Positions 45,835 to 54,728 of a stretch of DNA of 64,000 bases are shown in pieces. Location of the stretch: positions 806,001 to 870,000 of the forward strand of contig OY282368.1 of assembly GCA_958295725.1 (NCBI GenBank), written 5' to 3'. The position numbers were made by a program, and so were the translations under genes. The first letter of the stretch is position 1; the number at the start of each line of letters is the position of its first letter. The notes under the pieces were generated by a model, which saw only the letters and a program-made list of their open reading frames with translations, did not search any database and was not told where the DNA came from. Origin of the DNA: an uncultured Alphaproteobacteria bacterium (lineage in GTDB: Bacteria > Pseudomonadota > Alphaproteobacteria > UBA2966).

Positions 45835-47262
45835 ATGAGTCCCGTGGCGCTCGCCGAGACCGTCCACGACACGCGACCCGGCCCGGACCCCATCAAAGGA
45901 TCGGGTCCCGCCCCGGATACGGCCCGGAGAATCGGCATCATCGGCGCCGGCGCGTCGGGGCTGTGCGCGGCGAAGCACTTGCTGGAGGTCGGCTTCGACG
46001 TCACGGTCTTCGAGATCGGCACCCAGGTCGGTGGCCTGTGGTGCTACATGAACGACAGCGGACGATCCTCCGCCTACCGCACGCTCCACATCAACACCGC
46101 CAAGAACGTGACCAATTTCCGCGATTTCCCCTTCGACGAGGAAGTCCAGCGCTTCCCCAGCCACGAGGACATGCACGCCTACCTGAAGCGCTATGCGGAG
46201 CATTTCGGGGTGATGGAGCGCATCCGCTTCAATTCCGAGGTCGCCGAGCTGGTCCCGCTGTTCGATCCCGGCAAGGAGGATCCGAAGTGGCGGATCGTCA
46301 CGGTCGCCGGCGACGAGCATGTTTTCGACACCGTTTGCGTCTGCACCGGCCACCTGACCAAGCCGGTGCATGTGCCCGAGTTCCAGAAGGGCTTCGCCGG
46401 CGCGTACATGCATTCCCACGATTACAAGGAGCCCGAGCCGATGGTCGGCAAGCGGGTCTGCGTGGTCGGGATCGGCAATTCCGCGGTGGACGTCGCCAGC
46501 GACGTCTGCGTCAACGCCGAGCGCTGCGTTCTGGTCGCTCGCTCCGGCGTCTGGATCGCTCCCAAGATGGTGTTCGGCGTGGCGTTCACGGACCTCACCG
46601 ACTGGTTCATGAAACGCTGGGTGCCCACTTGGCTGCGCAAGAAGCTCCTCGTCTTCCTCGTCTGGTGCGTGCACGGCAGGCCGGAACAGCTTGGCCTGCC
46701 GCCGGTAACGGAGCGTGTCCACGCCACCAGCAGCGGCACCGTCGTCAACGACATCGCCTACCGCCGCATCGAGGTGAAGCACGGCATCGCCCGCATCGAT
46801 GGTCGGACGATCCATTTCACGGACGGGACGTCGGACGAGTTCGACGTTCTCGTCGCCGCGACCGGCTACCTGATCGACCTGCCGTTCCTGTCCGAGGACA
46901 TCGTGCCGCGGGCGAACAACGACATCCGGCTATGGAAGCGCGTGATCCCGCCGGAATGGCCGGGGCTCTACTTCGTGGGGATGCTCAACGTGGTGTCCCA
47001 CTCCAACCTCTGGGCCTACGAGCGCCAGGTTCGCTGGCTGCGCGAGTTCATCCTCGGCAACGCCGTGCCGCCGTCGGTCGAGGAGATGAACCGCGACAAC
47101 GACGCCAAGGACAGGTATATCGCTCGCGAGTTCAAGCAGACGATCCGCCATACCATCGAGGAGGAGCCGATCCGCTACTTCCCGGAGCTCGACAAGGCCC
47201 TGAAGGCGGCCAGGCGCCGGGCCAGGCATCGCGACCGCGGCGGGGCTGCCGGCGCCGCCTGA
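45835..47262 (+). CDS. flavin-containing monooxygenase
   Basis: A 475 aa NAD(P)H and FAD enzyme that oxygenates soft nucleophiles or ketones. FAD site GIIGAGASGLCAAK (near residue 32), NADP site VVGIGNSAVDVAS (near 214), and the FMO signature FAGAYMHSHDY (F-x-G-x3-H-x3-Y, near 188) are all visible. LVAATGYLIDLPF fits the C-terminal D/ATGY motif. Its natural substrate is unknown. A Rieske oxygenase gene follows in the same direction after 179 bases. Confidence 0.9.
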   Translation: MSPVALAETVHDTRPGPDPIKGSGPAPDTARRIGIIGAGASGLCAAKHLLEVGFDVTVFEIGTQVGGLWCYMNDSGRSSAYRTLHINTAKNVTNFRDFPFDEEVQRFPSHEDMHAYLKRYAEHFGVMERIRFNSEVAELVPLFDPGKEDPKWRIVTVAGDEHVFDTVCVCTGHLTKPVHVPEFQKGFAGAYMHSHDYKEPEPMVGKRVCVVGIGNSAVDVASDVCVNAERCVLVARSGVWIAPKMVFGVAFTDLTDWFMKRWVPTWLRKKLLVFLVWCVHGRPEQLGLPPVTERVHATSSGTVVNDIAYRRIEVKHGIARIDGRTIHFTDGTSDEFDVLVAATGYLIDLPFLSEDIVPRANNDIRLWKRVIPPEWPGLYFVGMLNVVSHSNLWAYERQVRWLREFILGNAVPPSVEEMNRDNDAKDRYIAREFKQTIRHTIEEEPIRYFPELDKALKAARRRARHRDRGGAAGAA

Positions 47263-47441
47263 TCGTCCTTGCTCCGGGAGCCCGACCTGAAACTCTCGTG
47301 GGTTCCACCCTGTCCGCCGCGTACCTCTGGACTACGGCAACCGGATGGATATCATCTTCCCGGAGGCGGTCGCGGACGCCGGCATGGCTTGACGAAACCG
47401 CTATGCTCGTGTCCCGACGCTTTCCGGGAGAGGAATCGACC

Positions 47442-48857
47442 ATGAGCAGAGACAAGCCCGTCCACATGCCCTACGGCGCCTATCACAAGACCAAGGTCCC
47501 CGAGCACGACCCGGAACTCACCCACACCGGTCCCGGCACGCCGATGGGCGAGGTCATGCGCAGGCAGTGGCAGCCGGTCTGCATGTCGGAACGGCTCACC
47601 GACGTCCCGCTCGCCATCCGCATCATGGGCGAGGACCTCGTCGCCTTCCGCGACCGCTCGGGCCGCGTCGGGGTGCTGCAACGGCATTGCAGCCACCGGG
47701 GCGCGTCGCTGGAATACGGCATTATCCAGCCCCGGGGCATCCGCTGCTGCTACCACGGCTGGGTCTACGACATCGACGGGACCATCCTGGAGATGCCGGC
47801 CGAACCCGAGGACAGCCGGATCTACGGGAGGGTCTGGCACGGCGCCTATCCGGCGTTCGAGCGCGACGGGCTCGTGTTCGCCTACATGGGGCCGCCGGAG
47901 GAGAAGCCGGAGTTTCCCGACTTCGACACCTATCATCGGCCCGAAGGCAACAGGCTGGTGCCGATGTCGATTTTCAGCCCGTGCAACTGGCTGCAGGTCT
48001 ACGAGAACATCATGGACCACCTCCATGTCGGCACCCTGCACAACCCGCAGATGATGACGGTGGAGGGCGTGAACGCCTCCGAGATCGAGGGCATGGACTA
48101 CGCGGCGCCCATGGGCTTCACGGAGCGCCCGGCGCTCGACTGGGAGCCGACCCGCGGCGGGAACGGCATGTGCTTCATCGCCAGCCGCCGCAATCCCGAC
48201 CGGCGGACGGTATGGGTCCGCATCGTCGAGACAATCTTTCCGAACTACCTTCAGATCGGCTGCACGTTCCCGTCGGCGCGGACATCGCGACGCTCGCAGA
48301 CCGTGTGGACGCGCTGGCACGTTCCCGTCGACGACGAGAACATGCTCGTTCTCGGCTGGCGCCACTTCAACGACGAGGTCGATCCGCTCGGCCTCGGCAG
48401 GGAAGAGGAGGTCGGCTACGAGAAGCTCGACTTCCTCGGCGGCGTCGTGGGCAACCGCACCTACGAGGAAGGCCAGCGCGCGCCCGGCGACTACGAGGCG
48501 CTGACCGGCCTGCGCGCCATCGCCGTTCACGACTGCGAGAACCCCGGTTCTTCCGACGCCGGCGTCTACCTGTGCCGCAAGCTCCTGCGCGAATACGTCC
48601 GCGGGAACACGCCGCCGCACAAGTCCCTGGAGGTCGACGGGAACGGCGAGGACAAGCTCCACATCTACACCCAGGACTCCGTGATCAACGCGCCGCCGGA
48701 GCCGGGCAGGGACGATCTGGAGTTGATGCGCGGCGTCGGCCAGCGAGTCTTCGCCATCGTGCGGGAAGGCGACGAGACGCCCAGCGCGGACCGCGAACGG
48801 CGCATCCGCGCGCGGTTCGACGAGCTGGACGGCGGCTGGCTCCAGGCGGCGGAATAG
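47442..48857 (+). CDS. Rieske non-heme iron oxygenase, alpha subunit (first copy)
   Basis: A 471 aa ring- or side-chain-hydroxylating oxygenase. The Rieske cluster ligands are HCSHRG and CCYHGW (near residues 83-102). The catalytic iron motif is in ENIMDHLHVGTLH (near 191). The long C-terminal extension is of the phthalate/toluenesulfonate-like group. ATG 47442 has GGGAGAGG upstream. A paralogue with the same N-terminal TGPGTPMGE lies at 55210-56595. No reductase partner is adjacent. Confidence 0.9.
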   Translation: MSRDKPVHMPYGAYHKTKVPEHDPELTHTGPGTPMGEVMRRQWQPVCMSERLTDVPLAIRIMGEDLVAFRDRSGRVGVLQRHCSHRGASLEYGIIQPRGIRCCYHGWVYDIDGTILEMPAEPEDSRIYGRVWHGAYPAFERDGLVFAYMGPPEEKPEFPDFDTYHRPEGNRLVPMSIFSPCNWLQVYENIMDHLHVGTLHNPQMMTVEGVNASEIEGMDYAAPMGFTERPALDWEPTRGGNGMCFIASRRNPDRRTVWVRIVETIFPNYLQIGCTFPSARTSRRSQTVWTRWHVPVDDENMLVLGWRHFNDEVDPLGLGREEEVGYEKLDFLGGVVGNRTYEEGQRAPGDYEALTGLRAIAVHDCENPGSSDAGVYLCRKLLREYVRGNTPPHKSLEVDGNGEDKLHIYTQDSVINAPPEPGRDDLELMRGVGQRVFAIVREGDETPSADRERRIRARFDELDGGWLQAAE

Positions 48858-48879
48858 GAGACGCGTTCGGGCCGGGCTC

Positions 48880-50223
48880 GTGCGACGCGACGACCGTGGC
48901 CTGGAACTGACGACGTCGAGCGCCGACGCCGCCGAGGCGCTGAGCCGCGCGGCGACGAGCCTTGTCGGCCACAGGCTGGACGCCATGGCGCACGTGAACG
49001 TGGCGCTGGACGCGGATCCCGGCTGCGTGCTGGCGCATGCCATGAAGGGTCTGCTCGTCGTCGGTGTCCGATTGCCCGGTCGCTATCCCGAGGCGCAAGC
49101 CGAGCTGGAGGCCGCGGAGACGGCGAGCGATCGCGCCAACGAGCGGGAAAAGGGCTATCTGGCGGCGCTCTCGGCCCTGATTCGCGGCCGCACGCTGGAC
49201 GCGGTAAGCCACTACGAAACGATCCTGGCGGCCTGTCCCCGCGACTTGCTGGCCCACCGACTGGTCCAGTTCGAGCTGTTCTGGATCGGCGAATCGACGT
49301 GGATGCGCGATATCGTCGAGCGCGCCGCGCCGGCGTGGTCCGCCGACGTGCCCGGCTTCGGCGCCTTTCAGGCGCTGCGCGCCTTCGGCTGCGAGGAGAA
49401 CGGATTCCACGCCGACGCCGAGCGCTACGGGCGCGATTCGGTGGAGCGCGATCCCGCGAACGGCTGGGGCGCGCACGCGGTCGCCCACGTCATGGAGATG
49501 CAGGGACGCGACGAGGACGGCATCGCCTGGCTCGACGGTCTCAAGGGCCACTGGTCGGAGCTCAACAACTTCGTGCATCACCTGTGGTGGCACCGAAGCC
49601 TGTTCCATCTGTCGCGAGGCGAGTTCGGCGCGGTCCTGGAGTTCTACGACCGCGAGGTCCGCGATCCCGAATCGCCGCTGATCGAGGCCAACCCCGGCCA
49701 CTACGGCGATTTCCAGAACGCCGTCGACCTGTTGAAGCGCCTGGACATGTACGGCTGCGACGTGGGCGACCGCTGGGAGGCGATAGCCGATCTCGCCGAG
49801 GACCGTATCGGCAATCACGCCGCGCCGCTCTCCAGCGGCCACGTCGCGACGGCCCTGGCGGCGGCGGGCCGCGATTCGGCCGTGGAAGCCTACCTGGCGG
49901 CGCTGCGCGGCTATGCGTCCACGGACGAGACCGACAACGCGGCCCGCGTCCGGTCGGCGGTCCTACCGGCGGCGGAAGGTGCCATCGCGCATCAGCGCGG
50001 CGACCACGAGGCGGCGCTGGGCCATCTGCTGCCGGCGCGGCGCGGCCTGTGGCGGATCGGCGGCAGTCACGCCCAGCGCGATCTGTTCACGCGGATCCTG
50101 GCCGATTCGGCGCGGCGCTTGGGGCGGAACGACGTCGTCGACATACTGCTGGAGGAGATGTCCCGGACCGGATTCGCGCGTCCCGCGGAGCGCCTTCGTC
50201 CTCCGGGCGTGGCGAAGCATTGA
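48880..50223 (+). CDS. TTC38-like tetratricopeptide protein
   Basis: A 447 aa all-helical protein with degenerate TPR units across its length. HAVAHVMEMQGRDEDGIAWL (near residue 200) and NNFVHHLWWHRSLFHLSRGE (near 228) are characteristic of the TTC38 family. The function of the family in bacteria is unclear. It is 22 bases downstream of the Rieske oxygenase and probably in its operon. Its 3' end overlaps the mcrC 3' end on the other strand by 137 bases. Confidence 0.85.
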   Translation: MRRDDRGLELTTSSADAAEALSRAATSLVGHRLDAMAHVNVALDADPGCVLAHAMKGLLVVGVRLPGRYPEAQAELEAAETASDRANEREKGYLAALSALIRGRTLDAVSHYETILAACPRDLLAHRLVQFELFWIGESTWMRDIVERAAPAWSADVPGFGAFQALRAFGCEENGFHADAERYGRDSVERDPANGWGAHAVAHVMEMQGRDEDGIAWLDGLKGHWSELNNFVHHLWWHRSLFHLSRGEFGAVLEFYDREVRDPESPLIEANPGHYGDFQNAVDLLKRLDMYGCDVGDRWEAIADLAEDRIGNHAAPLSSGHVATALAAAGRDSAVEAYLAALRGYASTDETDNAARVRSAVLPAAEGAIAHQRGDHEAALGHLLPARRGLWRIGGSHAQRDLFTRILADSARRLGRNDVVDILLEEMSRTGFARPAERLRPPGVAKH

Positions 50224-51607
50224 CGATCCGCGCCGCCGAATTCATCGGGCCACCGTTTCCGCGGATCCAGGTCGTCATTCCCCCGGCTTGACCAGAGGAA
50301 TGACGGCCTGAGGGGGTCGGGAGGGGGTGCCCGCCGGCGGCATGTCCCGGACCCGCGAGAAACCCGCGGAGAGCGCCCACGACCGTATCCGGGCGGCCCA
50401 CGTCGACGGTCGCGATGTCCAGGGGGCGTCCGGTCCCGCGCACCCTCCATTCGCCGACGATCCCTGGCTCGTCCATCCCGCGATGCCACGGGTAGACGAG
50501 AACGAGGCGCCCGGCGTCCCAGGCTTCGGCGTAGGCGAGCATCTGGTAGACGTCGGACTGCGCCACGCCGAGCGTCTCTTCGTCGGGGCGGAGTTCCTTC
50601 CACTTGGTGTCGAGAACGACGGCCCCCTCCGCTTTCTCGATCACCGCGTCGGGGCGCAAGGCGAACAGCCGGCGGCCGTCCGCGTCGGCCAGCGCGTGAC
50701 GTCCGCGGGCCTGGAGGCGGACTCGCACGGGCTGGCGTACAAGGGCGCGTCGCAGGCAGCGCCCGACGAACCTCTCGAACAGGTCGTTCATCGGGAACAG
50801 CAGGGCGAAGCCCGCCGCGCGGCCGCTCACCGTGCTCTGCCACTCCCCCTCCAGGAACAGGCGGGCGAGGCGGTGGAGATCGTGGAAGGCGGCGTTGGTC
50901 CGGTCGAGCCGCACGGGTTCGCGGAGCGGGTCGGGGCTGTCGCCCACGGACTCGAAGCGGGCGGTGAGCTCCGCTAGCAGCCGGGCATTGGCGGCGGTTC
51001 GCGCGAGGCGGGCGAGCCGCGACACCGCGGCCTTGAGGACGCGGTTGAGCGGCGTGTCCTCGGACAGCTCGTCGAAGCGGCAGGCGAGCCGATCCGGCCG
51101 GACGGCGAGATGCGTTATCTGGCGCGTGACGTGGAGCCTCCCGCGCAGCAGCCGCAGATCGTCTTCCCGCGCGACGTAGCGGCGGGGCAGGCCGCGCCGG
51201 ACCGCGGCCAGCAGCCGCTCGGCGAACAGCCGGACGAGGAGCTCCAGCAAGTCGCGCCGTTGCGTGTCCAGGGCGCCGAGATCGCCTTCGGCGATGCGGA
51301 GGTCGCACGCCACCGCCAGCATCCGGACGAGGGCCGCACGCACCGTGTCGTCCTTGCCGTCGATCTTGGGCAGGATCTCGACGGTCCGCCCCGGAACCGC
51401 GAGGATACCGACGATTTGCCCCGCCTTCAGGCCCCGGTGGGTGCGGGTCAGCACCGCGGTCCCGAGCCGCCGGGCGGCCCGCTCGGCGAGGGCGTGGAGC
51501 CGCCGGGCCTCGGCCTCGGTCAAGCCGCCTTCGCAGACCGGTAGATGGCCCCATTCCCGGCAGGTGAAGGACTCGGACGGCGGCCTATTCCGCTTCGGTT
51601 TCGGCAT
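50087..51607 (-). CDS. mcrC: McrC-like nuclease subunit of a McrBC system
   Basis: A 506 aa endonuclease subunit of a modification-dependent restriction system. The N-terminal domain (residues 1-170) is followed by a PD-(D/E)xK nuclease core: RPDAVIE then VVLDTKWKEL (near residues 320-340). From about residue 425 to the end the protein is Pro/Gly/Arg-rich and not like McrC. This tail reads over a strong extragenic hairpin and into the antisense of the TTC38-like gene, suggesting that the native stop was lost. ATG 51607 overlaps the mcrB stop by 23 bases. Confidence 0.85.
   Translation of the reverse strand: MPKPKRNRPPSESFTCREWGHLPVCEGGLTEAEARRLHALAERAARRLGTAVLTRTHRGLKAGQIVGILAVPGRTVEILPKIDGKDDTVRAALVRMLAVACDLRIAEGDLGALDTQRRDLLELLVRLFAERLLAAVRRGLPRRYVAREDDLRLLRGRLHVTRQITHLAVRPDRLACRFDELSEDTPLNRVLKAAVSRLARLARTAANARLLAELTARFESVGDSPDPLREPVRLDRTNAAFHDLHRLARLFLEGEWQSTVSGRAAGFALLFPMNDLFERFVGRCLRRALVRQPVRVRLQARGRHALADADGRRLFALRPDAVIEKAEGAVVLDTKWKELRPDEETLGVAQSDVYQMLAYAEAWDAGRLVLVYPWHRGMDEPGIVGEWRVRGTGRPLDIATVDVGRPDTVVGALRGFLAGPGHAAGGHPLPTPSGRHSSGQAGGMTTWIRGNGGPMNSAARIVNASPRPEDEGAPRDARIRSGTSPPAVCRRRRSAPSAAPNRPGSA
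50269..50309. repeat. 13-bp-stem palindrome of the GTCATTCC type
   Basis: The arms at 50269-50281 and 50297-50309 pair over 13 bp with one G-U wobble and a 15-base loop. This type of palindrome is common between genes in alphaproteobacteria. Here it falls inside the mcrC tail, just after the TTC38-like stop, and could serve as its terminator. Confidence 0.7.
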
Positions 51608-53435
51608 CCGGCGCCCTGCCCGAGACGAGGCGGTCGTAGGCGCCGGCCGCGAAACCGTCCCGCACCGTCGTCCAGCGGTAGCGCTCCTCGCCCGTGTCGT
51701 CGTCCAGGCCCGGCGGCGGGTCGAGCCGTTCCCTTCGCACGAAATCGTCGCCGCCGCCGAGGACGGCGCGGACCTTGTTCCAGTCGTCGTGAAAGTACTC
51801 GGCGATGAGCGGGATGATCTTGCGCCGCATGATGTGGTCGACGGCTTCCCTGTTCTTCGCTCCCATGAACCAGGCGTGACCGATCAGGTGATCGCGGTCG
51901 ATCAGGTATTCCAGACGCTTGTTGATGGCGCCGAGCACGGCGGGCAGGTCGATGCCGTCGACCGTATTCAGGAGATCGGGATCGGGCGACATTTCCTCGA
52001 GCTCGAAGCGGCGGCGGAGCGCGGTGTCGAGCAGGGCGATCGACCGGTCGGCGGTGTTCATCGTGCCGAGGATGTGGAGGTTCGCGGGCAGGGTGAAGGG
52101 GTCGTCGGAATAGGGCAGGGTGACGGCGGTTTCGTTCTCCGCGCCCTCCCGCTTGTCTTCCTCCAGCAGGGTGACGAGCTCTCCCATCACCTTCGAGACG
52201 TTGGCGCGGTTGATCTCGTCGATGACGAGGACGTGAGGCGGGCGGTCTTCGGACTTTCGGGCGCGTTTCGCGATGCGCTTGAGCACGCCGTCCTTCGCGG
52301 TGAGGCGAAAGCCCGCTCCCTCACCCGTCTCGGGGCGCAGGCCCTCGACGAACTCCTCGTAGCCGTAGGACTGATGGAAGGTGATGAACTCCACCCGACC
52401 TTCTTTGAGAAGCTCGCCGTAGCGGCGGTGGATATCGGCGTCCGATCGCTCTGCCGGCCCGTCGCAGATCTCGACGCAGAGCCGGGCGGTGGCGTAGGTC
52501 TTCCCGGTGCCCGGCGGGCCGTAGAGAATCGTGTTGAGGGAAAATTTGTTGGGAGGTGTCCCGTCGCCAGGAGTTTCGTCGAAATAGAAAAGCTCGTCGA
52601 ACGTGGTAGACGGGTACGATTTCTGCTTCCACAGATCCACGAGCGGTGGATCGTAGAAGTCGAGCTCGTGTCTCCTGTATTCCTTCTCCAGATTCTTGCG
52701 TATCTCATAAAGAGCTCGGTCGAGATCAATCGGAGGAATTGAGTCCTCGAATTGGAACTCACCCGGTAGCCGATGTTTCAACGCTTCGAATATCGATTGT
52801 TTGTGAGGCCCGCTCACGCTCCGTTCCAGATGATCGGGGAACAGGAAATACAGGATCGCGTGGCGTATCTGGCGCCAGACCGAATTGCCGGTTTCGTCGA
52901 GCCATGCGACGAAGCCCCAGGGCGGATCTTCCGCCATCAACTCGGATCGTCGAGGCTCTGACCTCCACCGTTCCAGCACCTGACAAAGATACCCCAGCTC
53001 CCGATAGCGGTACGTCATATATGCCCGTCCGGGATTCCCGACACCCTTGAGCGCCCGTTCTTTCAGGTAATCGCTGTCCGGGAGACTCGATCCGGACCAC
53101 TCCCAAACCAGTTTGATGGAGTTGAGCTTTGTCTCCGGTTTCATCGCTCGCGAATGCGGGTACAAGTACAGAAACCACAGGGCCTCCGCCGCCAATCTTT
53201 TGATTTGGGGGGGCGCAGGCTTCAATTGCTTCTCAAATATGTCGATGAACCTGTCCTTGCCTGGGACAGGGTCGTCGATGACGCGGCGCCTCAGTTCTCG
53301 AACGTTGTCGAGTGTCCACAGGTTTTCGTCGCCGAATAGCGAACCGTCGGCCATGAAACACCTGTCACGCCACGCCCCGGCGGCGGCGAGTACGTCGACG
53401 ATATGGTCGTTATCAGGACCGATCCAGCGAGCCAT
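51585..53435 (-). CDS. mcrB: McrB-like AAA+ GTPase
   Basis: A 616 aa motor and DNA-recognition subunit of McrBC. Walker A GPPGTGKTYA (near residue 308), Walker B HVLVIDEINRAN (near 402) and the McrB signature GTMNTADRS (near 450) are all present. The first 290 residues are an uncommon recognition domain unlike the E. coli McrB N-domain by eye. ATG 53435 has no strong ribosome site. With mcrC it would cut modified invading DNA; this assignment rests on the family. Confidence 0.9.
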   Translation of the reverse strand: MARWIGPDNDHIVDVLAAAGAWRDRCFMADGSLFGDENLWTLDNVRELRRRVIDDPVPGKDRFIDIFEKQLKPAPPQIKRLAAEALWFLYLYPHSRAMKPETKLNSIKLVWEWSGSSLPDSDYLKERALKGVGNPGRAYMTYRYRELGYLCQVLERWRSEPRRSELMAEDPPWGFVAWLDETGNSVWRQIRHAILYFLFPDHLERSVSGPHKQSIFEALKHRLPGEFQFEDSIPPIDLDRALYEIRKNLEKEYRRHELDFYDPPLVDLWKQKSYPSTTFDELFYFDETPGDGTPPNKFSLNTILYGPPGTGKTYATARLCVEICDGPAERSDADIHRRYGELLKEGRVEFITFHQSYGYEEFVEGLRPETGEGAGFRLTAKDGVLKRIAKRARKSEDRPPHVLVIDEINRANVSKVMGELVTLLEEDKREGAENETAVTLPYSDDPFTLPANLHILGTMNTADRSIALLDTALRRRFELEEMSPDPDLLNTVDGIDLPAVLGAINKRLEYLIDRDHLIGHAWFMGAKNREAVDHIMRRKIIPLIAEYFHDDWNKVRAVLGGGDDFVRRERLDPPPGLDDDTGEERYRWTTVRDGFAAGAYDRLVSGRAPDAETEAE

Positions 53436-53508
53436 CGGCTACGCCTCGGCGGCCGGAGAACGGGGGGCGGAAAGCGGAGGCATCGCGACGGCACTATAGG
53501 CGTCGCCC

Positions 53509-53556
53509 CACCCCTCTTTCAAGGACCGCGTCTCACATCTGTCTGAACGAGGTCAG
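53509..53556. repeat. 48-bp IS-end-like repeat, copy B
   Basis: Direct repeat of 40973-41020 (37 of 48 by eye). It lies 73 bases before the mcrB start. With copy A it encloses 12.5 kb including both restriction systems. Confidence 0.7.
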
Positions 53557-53654
53557 TCATTGTCTTGGTTCGCTACACGCGGGACGTCGAGAACTCGTCG
53601 GCCGCGCGGTCGGTGGAGTGCCGAGCCGGGGTTCATCCGCCGGATCCGTTCATA

Positions 53655-53680
53655 CTTCTCCCCCTTGGTCAGGGGGGAAG
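53655..53680. terminator. G/C-rich hairpin
   Basis: CCCCCT and AGGGGG arms, extended with one wobble and one bulge, around a TGGTC loop. It may be a terminator or a dispersed palindromic repeat. Confidence 0.3.
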
Positions 53681-53819
53681 TCGGGAGGGGGGGCCATAGT
53701 CCCGCGACTCGGCGAGGATCGCCTCTACAACTCCCTCGACGATACCATATATCGATATTCATGACACAGGAAATACAACATATAGTGGTTCGATCTGGAA
53801 TGCTCCGCAGGGTCCGACG

Positions 53820-54345
53820 GTGTGCGGATTGTGCGGATCGCCGCGCCGGGTTCGACCCTCGAAGGGTGTGCGGATTGTGCGGATCGCCGCGCCGGGTTCG
53901 ACCCCCGAAGGGTGTGCGGATTGTGCGGATCGCCACGCCGGGCTCGACCCCCGGAGAGTGTGCGGATCGTGCGGATCGCCGCGCCGGGTTCGACCCCCGG
54001 AGGGTGTGCGGATCGTGCGGATCGCCGCGCCGGGCTCGACCCCCGGAGGGTGTGCGGATCGTGCGGATCGCCGCGCCGGGTTCGACCCCCGGAGGGTGTG
54101 CGGATCGTGCGGATCGCCACGCCGGGCTCGACCCCCGGAGGGTGTGCGGATCGTGCGGATCGCCGCGCCGGGTTCGACCCCCGGAGGGTGTGCGGATTGT
54201 GCGGATCGCCGCGCCGGGCTCGACCCCCGGAGGGTGTGCGGATTGTGCGGATCGCCACGCCGGGTTCGACCCTCGAAGGGTGTGCGGATTGTGCGGATCG
54301 CCACGCCGGGTTCGACCCCCGGAGAGTGTGCGGATCGTGCGGATC
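53820..54345. repeat. 46-bp tandem repeat array, 11 full copies plus a partial one
   Basis: Full units start at 53820, 53866, 53912, 53958, 54004, 54050, 54096, 54142, 54188, 54234 and 54280, then a 20-base partial. Each begins GTGTGCGGAT-T/C-GTGCGGATC and contains a CCGGG/CCCGG stem around a TTCGACC-type loop. Only about six positions vary (T/C, G/A). Because 46 is not a multiple of 3 and the unit lacks stops, long false open frames appear in several frames on both strands. There are no unique spacers, so it is not CRISPR. Confidence 0.95.
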
Positions 54346-54404
54346 CGCCGACCGGCGGTCAAGTCACGGTACGGGACGATTTTCCCCATCGCGGAATTTT
54401 CCGC

Positions 54405-54437
54405 TTGACTCGCCCCACAATTGTTCCTATATTGTTC
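54405..54437 (+). promoter_or_regulatory. LexA box overlapping a sigma-70 promoter
   Basis: TTGACT (54405-54410), a 17-base spacer and TATATT (54428-54433) form a good promoter. GTTC (54423-54426), 7 bases and GTTC (54434-54437) match the alphaproteobacterial LexA operator and cover the -10. This is the layout of an SOS promoter. No intact plus-strand gene follows; the next 270 bases are the antisense of a GST fragment. Confidence 0.6.
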
Positions 54438-54461
54438 TCGGAACGGGACGACGAATCCGGT

Positions 54462-54728
54462 TCAGAAGTCGGGAACGGTGTCGGCGAAGGCGGGGAGCGC
54501 GTCGCAGGCGGCGGAGAGCGCATCGAGGTTGGGATAGCGCCCCTCGGGCATGAGCTCGGGGCAGGTCAGGGCGATGTGGCCGCAGAGGACTCCCAGGGTG
54601 ACGTCGGCCTGGGTGATGGCGGTCCCGGCGAGCCACGGCCCCGGCTCGAACCTGTCGAGCTCGGCGAGGCCCGCCGCCGCCTGATTCTCGCAGCGGTCGA
54701 TCCAGGCCCGTTCGACGTACCCGTCGGG
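54462..54728 (-). pseudogene. 3' fragment of a glutathione S-transferase gene
   Basis: The minus frame ending at TGA 54464-54462 reads GYVERAWIDRCENQAAAGL, then WLAGTAITQADVTLGVL, GRYPNLDALSAACDALPAFA. This is the C-terminal helical domain of a GST. The N-terminal thioredoxin domain is missing; upstream sequence belongs to a different, AT-richer gene in another frame. Confidence 0.8.

Larger units (their letters stand above)
53436..53819. other. 384 bases without a gene upstream of mcrB
   Basis: It contains repeat copy B (53509-53556), a G/C-rich hairpin (53655-53680) and an AT-rich patch around 53745-53790. Open frames are short or are extensions of the repeat array. Confidence 0.5.

Noticed and set aside
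53820-54345. CRISPR array
   Set aside because: There are no unique spacers; the whole 46-bp unit is repeated head to tail, and no cas genes are present.
53820-54345. tRNA-like genes, because each repeat has a GGTTCGA-type T-loop sequence
   Set aside because: No acceptor, D or anticodon arms can be paired around it.
53553-54553. Several long open frames on both strands with repeating Arg/Ala/Asp-rich products
   Set aside because: They arise because the 46-bp repeat lacks stops in these frames; the peptides are the same repeat read in different phases, with no start signals.
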